Shown piece after piece: positions 5,796 through 9,646 of a DNA stretch of 9,646 nucleotides. The translations under genes were made by a program, and so were the position numbers. A model generated the notes under the pieces. That model was not told the DNA's origin. It saw only the letters and a program-made list of their open reading frames with translations, and ran no database searches. The DNA lies in the NCBI GenBank assembly GCA_022567055.1, contig JADFHU010000156.1:1-9646 (forward strand), given 5' to 3'. Source of the stretch: Planctomycetota bacterium (lineage in GTDB: Bacteria > Planctomycetota > Phycisphaerae > Sedimentisphaerales > Anaerobacaceae). Each line of letters opens with the position of its first letter. Position 1 is the stretch's first letter.

Positions 5796-7334
5796 TCAGA
5801 CATTGAATTGAATCCCTTGAGCTAAGGGTAAATGGTCGGAATAATTAACGGTGTTGGTAGCGCGACGCATGTATTGTTTCCAGGCATCACTCCCCGATTC
5901 ACGGCCGCCGCCAGTTTCTTTTTCGCCACCAAAGGCTCCGCCAATTTCTGCACCACTGGTTCCAATATTAACATTCACGATGCCACAGTCAGAACCGGCA
6001 GGAGAGCAGAACAATTCTGCTTCACGAACATCGCTGGTCAGGATAGCTGAAGCGAGCCCTTGCGGAACGTTATTATGAATTGCGATTGCTTCTTCTAAAT
6101 CGCGATAACGAATCAGATAGAGAATCGGAGCGAATGTTTCTTGCTTCAAGATCGGTGCGTCATGACCAATCTCAACTAACGCCGCCTGCACATAAGAACC
6201 ACCTACTGGAACTCCCTCTGTAACACGTACACCTAAGTGAACGATTCCACCTTGGTCCTTAGCAGTTGCGAGCGCAGCGTCCATCGCTTGGGCGGATCGC
6301 TCATCGATGAGGGGACCCATCAGGGTTCCATCTGTTGTCGGATCCCCAATCGGCAAGCGAGTGTAAACTTCCAGCAGACGGTCTCGCAGTTTATCTGCGA
6401 TCGATTCATGAACAATCAGCCGTCGCAAAGTCGTGCACCGTTGTCCGCAAGTTCCAACGGCCGAAAATGTGATGGACCGAATCGCTAATTCAAAATCAGC
6501 GGAAGGCGTAACAATCATGCCATTGTTCCCGCCAAGTTCCAAAAGTGATCGACCCAATCGGCCAGCGACTGTTTGTGCAACAGCGCGTCCCATTGGCACG
6601 GAACCCGTTGCTGAGATGAGTGGCACAGCCGGTGAGGCGGCAAGTTGTTCTCCTACGTCTGCCCCGCCAACCACTAAACACGATATGGCTGGCGGAACCT
6701 CTGGTAACTCGGCAAGAGTGTTTTGCACTAATGCCTGACAAGCGATTGCGGTTAAGGGAGTTTTCTCAGACGGCTTCCAGATGATCGGGTCACCACAAAC
6801 CCAAGCAAGCGCTGCATTCCAGGCCCACACCGCGACTGGAAAATTGAACGCAGAAATCACACCCACGGGTCCCAAGGGATGCCATTGTTCAGTCAGCCGA
6901 TGACCGGGTCGTTCGCTCGCCATAGTCCGACCGTACAACTGACGAGACAACCCTACGGCAAAACCACAGATGTCGATCATTTCCTGAACTTCGCCCAAAG
7001 ACTCTTGCGTGATCTTTCCGGCTTCCCAAGACACCAACGTTGCCAGATTTTCTTTATGAGTTCGTAATTGTTCGCCAAACTGACGCACAAATTCTCCCCG
7101 GACAGCTCCGGGAATCACTCGCCATGCCTTGAAAGCTTCAGTCGCGGCTATGGCAGCTTCATCAACTTGAGCAGTCGTTGCAAATTTCAAGTCCGCGATT
7201 TTACTCCCATCAATGGGTGAATGGACCGCGTGCTCACCTGAGAGCCCTGGCTGCCAATCATTACCAATAGAGACCGCCGACACAGGCTGCGACACGCCCA
7301 TGCGATCAAGGGCCGTTTGAACAGGATGAGTCAT
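5796..7334 (-). CDS. amaB: ALDH7-type 2-aminoadipate 6-semialdehyde dehydrogenase
   Basis: This NAD(P)-dependent enzyme oxidises 2-aminoadipate 6-semialdehyde, in equilibrium with piperideine-6-carboxylate, to 2-aminoadipate in cytoplasmic lysine breakdown. The 512-aa length fits the family, and AAGGAG lies 6 nt before the ATG. Catalytic residues are N164 (AFNFPVAVW), K187 (WKPSE, cofactor), E266 (LLELGGNN) and C300 (GQRCTT). R299 beside the cysteine corresponds to the arginine that human antiquitin (ALDH7A1) uses to bind the substrate's amino acid end. The C-terminus, FGGEKETGGGRESGSDAWKQ through YMRR to LPLAQGI, is nearly the ALDH7A1 sequence and separates it from general aldehyde or betaine-aldehyde dehydrogenases. 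It is the last gene of a three-gene operon, 71 bp after the lysine-dehydrogenase-like gene, whose product would supply its substrate. The symbol follows Pseudomonas usage. Confidence 0.92.
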   Translation of the reverse strand: MTHPVQTALDRMGVSQPVSAVSIGNDWQPGLSGEHAVHSPIDGSKIADLKFATTAQVDEAAIAATEAFKAWRVIPGAVRGEFVRQFGEQLRTHKENLATLVSWEAGKITQESLGEVQEMIDICGFAVGLSRQLYGRTMASERPGHRLTEQWHPLGPVGVISAFNFPVAVWAWNAALAWVCGDPIIWKPSEKTPLTAIACQALVQNTLAELPEVPPAISCLVVGGADVGEQLAASPAVPLISATGSVPMGRAVAQTVAGRLGRSLLELGGNNGMIVTPSADFELAIRSITFSAVGTCGQRCTTLRRLIVHESIADKLRDRLLEVYTRLPIGDPTTDGTLMGPLIDERSAQAMDAALATAKDQGGIVHLGVRVTEGVPVGGSYVQAALVEIGHDAPILKQETFAPILYLIRYRDLEEAIAIHNNVPQGLASAILTSDVREAELFCSPAGSDCGIVNVNIGTSGAEIGGAFGGEKETGGGRESGSDAWKQYMRRATNTVNYSDHLPLAQGIQFNV

Positions 7335-7405
7335 CAGCTACTCCTTGACTTTCTTAGCATTGCACACAGAGATGAAACTCTCACTATCCGTTTAATATCT
7401 ATTTA

Positions 7406-8536
7406 TCATGTCGACTGAAGTTGAGTGAATCGGGTCGAGCTTCCAGAGTCGTATCTGCTTCCAAAACGATTGGCAAGGAACTGTTTGAAATCGACTTCCT
7501 CCTGCCGGACAAATCCTTGATTCGGCAACTCGCCTGCGACATGCATGTCGAGAACAGCACAAATACCTCCCGCAGTCGTAATCTGAATCGCACTCCAGTT
7601 CTCATCGCCGATCATCTCATGATATATCTTGCGTGCATCTGTAATCTGAACCAGCTGCCCATTTCGCATTCCAGTTGCCGCGCAAAACGTTACGACCACA
7701 TCCTGAAAAGTAACCGGTATGGCATGCTCTAAAATATCCTTCAGGACGTCTCTCCGTTCACTCAATCGCAGTTCGTTAACTAATAGCAACATCTGGTCGC
7801 GATGCCCCTGGTAGCGAATCGTTTTGTAATTAAGATCCCGCACCTTGCCATCCAGCGATTCGCATAAAGTCCCCAAACCGCCGGAAGTATTGAAAGCTTC
7901 GTAGCGAACACCATCCAATGAAAAATGCTCAAAGCCTTCCAGTGGCAGCACATCGATTCTACTTCCCTCGTGAATGGCGTCGCACGGATTGCAATACTCA
8001 TTGATCAAGCCATCCGTCGACCAAGTCAGATTGTACTTCAAAGCACCGGTCGGAAACTGTGGCAGAGCACCAACTCGCATATGAACGGTTTCAATCTTGT
8101 CGAATGATTTAATCAACTGATTGGCTACGATAGAAATAAATCCAGGGGCCAAACCACATTGCGGCATGAAGATTTGTCCCGCCGCCGCCCCATCAGAAAT
8201 ACGTCGCACGGACTTTGTCGTTTCCACATCTTCCGTAAGATCAAAGTAACTTAATCCTTGCTTTAATGCGACTTCAGCGATCAGCGGATTGAACCCATAG
8301 CTGAGGGCAGAGATGACTGAACCACAACCTTGCATCGCAGCGGCCAGCAGTTCTGGGTTACTCGCGTCAACTACTTTCGCGGTGACGCCTGAAGTGATTT
8401 CAGGATGGCTGATGATCCGTTCGAGAGATTCGGCGAGAGCATCAGCGACGACGATTTCATAATCGCCGGTTTCGGACAACAACCGAACAATCATCCGGCC
8501 AATCTTTCCTGCTCCTAACAACAAAACTTTATGCAT
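7406..8536 (-). CDS. Lysine 6-dehydrogenase / saccharopine dehydrogenase family protein
   Basis: The 376-aa cytoplasmic protein has a GAGGA site 7 nt before the ATG. The N-terminus is a Rossmann fold with the dinucleotide loop G8-A-G-K-I-G13, followed by the acidic residue in VVADA. The middle has the LAPGFI signature of saccharopine-reductase-like enzymes. Later segments, MRVGALP, WSTDGLINEY, EAFNTSGGLGTL and YKTIRYQGH, match from memory the pattern of Geobacillus L-lysine 6-dehydrogenase better than that of true saccharopine dehydrogenases. The length (about 380 aa) fits too. The likely reaction is NAD(P)-dependent oxidative deamination of the lysine epsilon-amino group to the C6 semialdehyde. 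The downstream ALDH7 enzyme would then oxidise that product. Saccharopine cleavage is the alternative and would need a separate lysine:2-oxoglutarate reductase, which the window lacks. The gene is central in the operon, with 57 and 71 bp to its neighbours. Confidence 0.82.
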   Translation of the reverse strand: MHKVLLLGAGKIGRMIVRLLSETGDYEIVVADALAESLERIISHPEITSGVTAKVVDASNPELLAAAMQGCGSVISALSYGFNPLIAEVALKQGLSYFDLTEDVETTKSVRRISDGAAAGQIFMPQCGLAPGFISIVANQLIKSFDKIETVHMRVGALPQFPTGALKYNLTWSTDGLINEYCNPCDAIHEGSRIDVLPLEGFEHFSLDGVRYEAFNTSGGLGTLCESLDGKVRDLNYKTIRYQGHRDQMLLLVNELRLSERRDVLKDILEHAIPVTFQDVVVTFCAATGMRNGQLVQITDARKIYHEMIGDENWSAIQITTAGGICAVLDMHVAGELPNQGFVRQEEVDFKQFLANRFGSRYDSGSSTRFTQLQST

Positions 8537-8593
8537 CTTGTTGTCCTCATGGGTGACTGTTGATCGGTGGGAAGCGCATATGCCGCCACTGCG

Positions 8594-9394
8594 TTAACTC
8601 TTTCTGTCGGTACTCTCAAAAATCTTGTCCGCACTTTTACTAATGAACCCTTCAAATCGATTTCCATCCGGCTGATCATACCTGCGTGCGAATTCATAAT
8701 AGCAAGCAGGGATGCGTTGTTTGCCGTCTGTGAATGTGACTTCAATTTCTCCAGCCAATGTTGAAGACTGTTCCAGAAATTCTGCCGGCGTTCCTTTGAT
8801 CTCTCCACCCGACGTATTCAGAGGGTATCCATTCGCTTTGACAAACTCATTGAACTGCTGCAGTGAGTCAAAGGTTTTTAGCCGACCCACATCAACCGTA
8901 AAATGATTGGCTAGGAAGCCAAAGGCTGATAACCAGGCAGCGTATTCGCTCTCTTGTCTTAATTGTTCATACTCAGCGTAAGAAACTTCCCAGTTCCGAC
9001 CGGAAGCTGAGAAATCCCATTCGCTCGTCTTTGCCACATCAACTTGATCGAGAAGCTGTAAGACGATCTGTTGGAGTCCCCCAGAAAAATCTTTAAGTCG
9101 CAACTCGCTAATAAAGACTTTCGGAAAATGATCCTCCGGTGGAGCGAGATGGATGGCGTTTAAGTGTTTCAGATCAAAATCATACTCGCCTGCTTTATGG
9201 TAACCGAAATCCACAAAGGCTTTGGCGAGCACGTCTAGATTCACTCTTGAATCATCAAAGGTACGAAAAGCGACATGATCATTAATAATTGTTTCCCCAC
9301 GCTCCGCCAGCAGAGTATGAATCGCTGAAGCTTGCGGATTTGAAGTAGAGTATTGTTCCCACAGTTTTCTGAACAGCTCGTCTATGCTTGGCAT
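8594..9394 (-). CDS. hglS: DUF1338 2-oxoadipate dioxygenase/decarboxylase (HglS-like, compact form)
   Basis: DUF1338 enzymes such as Pseudomonas HglS are Fe(II)-dependent and convert 2-oxoadipate with O2 to D-2-hydroxyglutarate plus CO2, the last specific step of a lysine breakdown route. I place the start at the ATG at 9394 (266 aa). The upstream GTG at 9403 overlaps the AAAGGAG ribosome site, which lies 8 nt before that ATG. The metal ligands appear as H40 (NDHVAFRTF), H164 (NHFTVDV) and E234 (YYEFARR). R44, four residues after the first histidine, is the arginine known to hold the substrate carboxylate. The protein is far shorter than the roughly 460-aa Pseudomonas enzyme but keeps all key residues, so it is probably a complete compact member and not a truncation. 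As first gene of the operon with lysine-dehydrogenase and ALDH7 genes, its context strongly supports lysine use. An aminotransferase making 2-oxoadipate is not in the window. Confidence 0.88.
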   Translation of the reverse strand: MPSIDELFRKLWEQYSTSNPQASAIHTLLAERGETIINDHVAFRTFDDSRVNLDVLAKAFVDFGYHKAGEYDFDLKHLNAIHLAPPEDHFPKVFISELRLKDFSGGLQQIVLQLLDQVDVAKTSEWDFSASGRNWEVSYAEYEQLRQESEYAAWLSAFGFLANHFTVDVGRLKTFDSLQQFNEFVKANGYPLNTSGGEIKGTPAEFLEQSSTLAGEIEVTFTDGKQRIPACYYEFARRYDQPDGNRFEGFISKSADKIFESTDRKS

Positions 9395-9402
9395 GTTTTT
9401 CA

Positions 9403-9409
9403 CTCCTTT
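9403..9409 (-). promoter_or_regulatory. Ribosome binding site that decides the hglS-like start
   Basis: AAAGGAG on minus lies 8 nt before the ATG at 9394. The GTG that would give three more residues uses the last G of this site, so it is an unlikely start. Confidence 0.7.
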
Positions 9410-9571
9410 GGAACTTGACTGCTTTAAAGGTGGGTCTCCGCGTTTGAAGGAACGAACTCATGAAAAGTGTCAGTTCCACAGAAACCAAAACCGTCCGGCT
9501 CTAAATGTTTGAAAGGTTCCACAATCCTGCCCTGTCCTACTCATCGATTCGAACTTCTTTGATCTCACCGT

Positions 9572-9598
9572 CTTATGCAATCTTCCTGTGCTTGTCAA
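9572..9598 (-). promoter_or_regulatory. Candidate promoter of the lysine operon
   Basis: On minus, a perfect TTGACA (9598-9593) is followed after 15 nt by CATAAG (9577-9572), matching TATAAT at four positions. The short spacer and weak -10 make this tentative. It would give a leader of about 170 nt before the hglS-like start. Confidence 0.25.
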
Positions 9599-9646
9599 GA
9601 CAAGATGGGACGACTGTGAAACAGCTAATCTCCCACGCACGTTTTC

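Larger units (their letters stand above)
9395..9646. other. Upstream region of the lysine operon
   Basis: About 250 bp precede the first gene of the operon and reach the window edge. No coding frame is supported on either strand. The region should hold the operon promoter and leader. I see no riboswitch that I can name and no clear operator palindrome. Confidence 0.45.

Noticed and set aside
9546..9554. GATTCGAAC, whose complement GTTCGAATC looks like a tRNA T-loop
   Set aside because: The bases on either side do not form a T-stem, and no acceptor or anticodon arm can be drawn.
1..9646. CRISPR array, rRNA genes, phage or toxin-antitoxin modules
   Set aside because: No regularly spaced repeats, no rRNA-like conserved stretches and no small gene pairs with such signatures were seen on either strand.

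Overview
The window looks like chromosomal DNA of an environmental bacterium, most plausibly from the Planctomycetota/Verrucomicrobiota side of the tree. The basis is family resemblance from memory: secreted BNR/VPS10-like proteins, M1-like peptidases fused to HEAT repeats, and an ALDH7/lysine-dehydrogenase/DUF1338 set. No phylogeny could be run, so the assignment is tentative. Base composition is uneven. The M1-like gene is clearly GC-rich, the lysine genes are moderate, and the central phosphatase gene is lower in GC with different codon use.

Layout, left to right. Positions 1-233 (minus) hold the first 77 codons of a secreted protein cut by the window edge, resembling BNR/sortilin-type beta-propeller proteins. 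Positions 234-684 have no supported gene. Positions 685-3198 (minus) encode an exported M1-type aminopeptidase homologue with a C-terminal HEAT-like region. Its zinc ligands are intact, but the catalytic glutamate of HExxH is methionine. Positions 3503-5774 form a segment bounded by 33-bp imperfect inverted repeats (28 of 33 identical, outer 15 perfect). It carries one plus-strand gene, a secreted alkaline-phosphatase-superfamily enzyme with two tandem N-terminal beta-domains, preceded by a noncoding leader with two perfect hairpins. It contains no recognisable transposase. Positions 5796-9394 (minus) hold a three-gene lysine catabolism operon in the order DUF1338/HglS-like, lysine 6-dehydrogenase-like, ALDH7-type aminoadipate-semialdehyde dehydrogenase.

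The three lysine genes form a nearly continuous route: lysine to the C6 semialdehyde (or its cyclic imine), then to 2-aminoadipate, then, after a transamination encoded elsewhere, 2-oxoadipate to 2-hydroxyglutarate. The flanking genes all lie on the minus strand. The phosphatase alone is on plus and sits inside the inverted-repeat segment, whose right tip is only 21 bp from the ALDH stop codon. The simplest reading is that a mobile, transposase-less unit carrying a phosphatase gene entered between the lysine operon and the M1-like gene. The two points most worth following up are this element and the M1-like putative pseudoenzyme.
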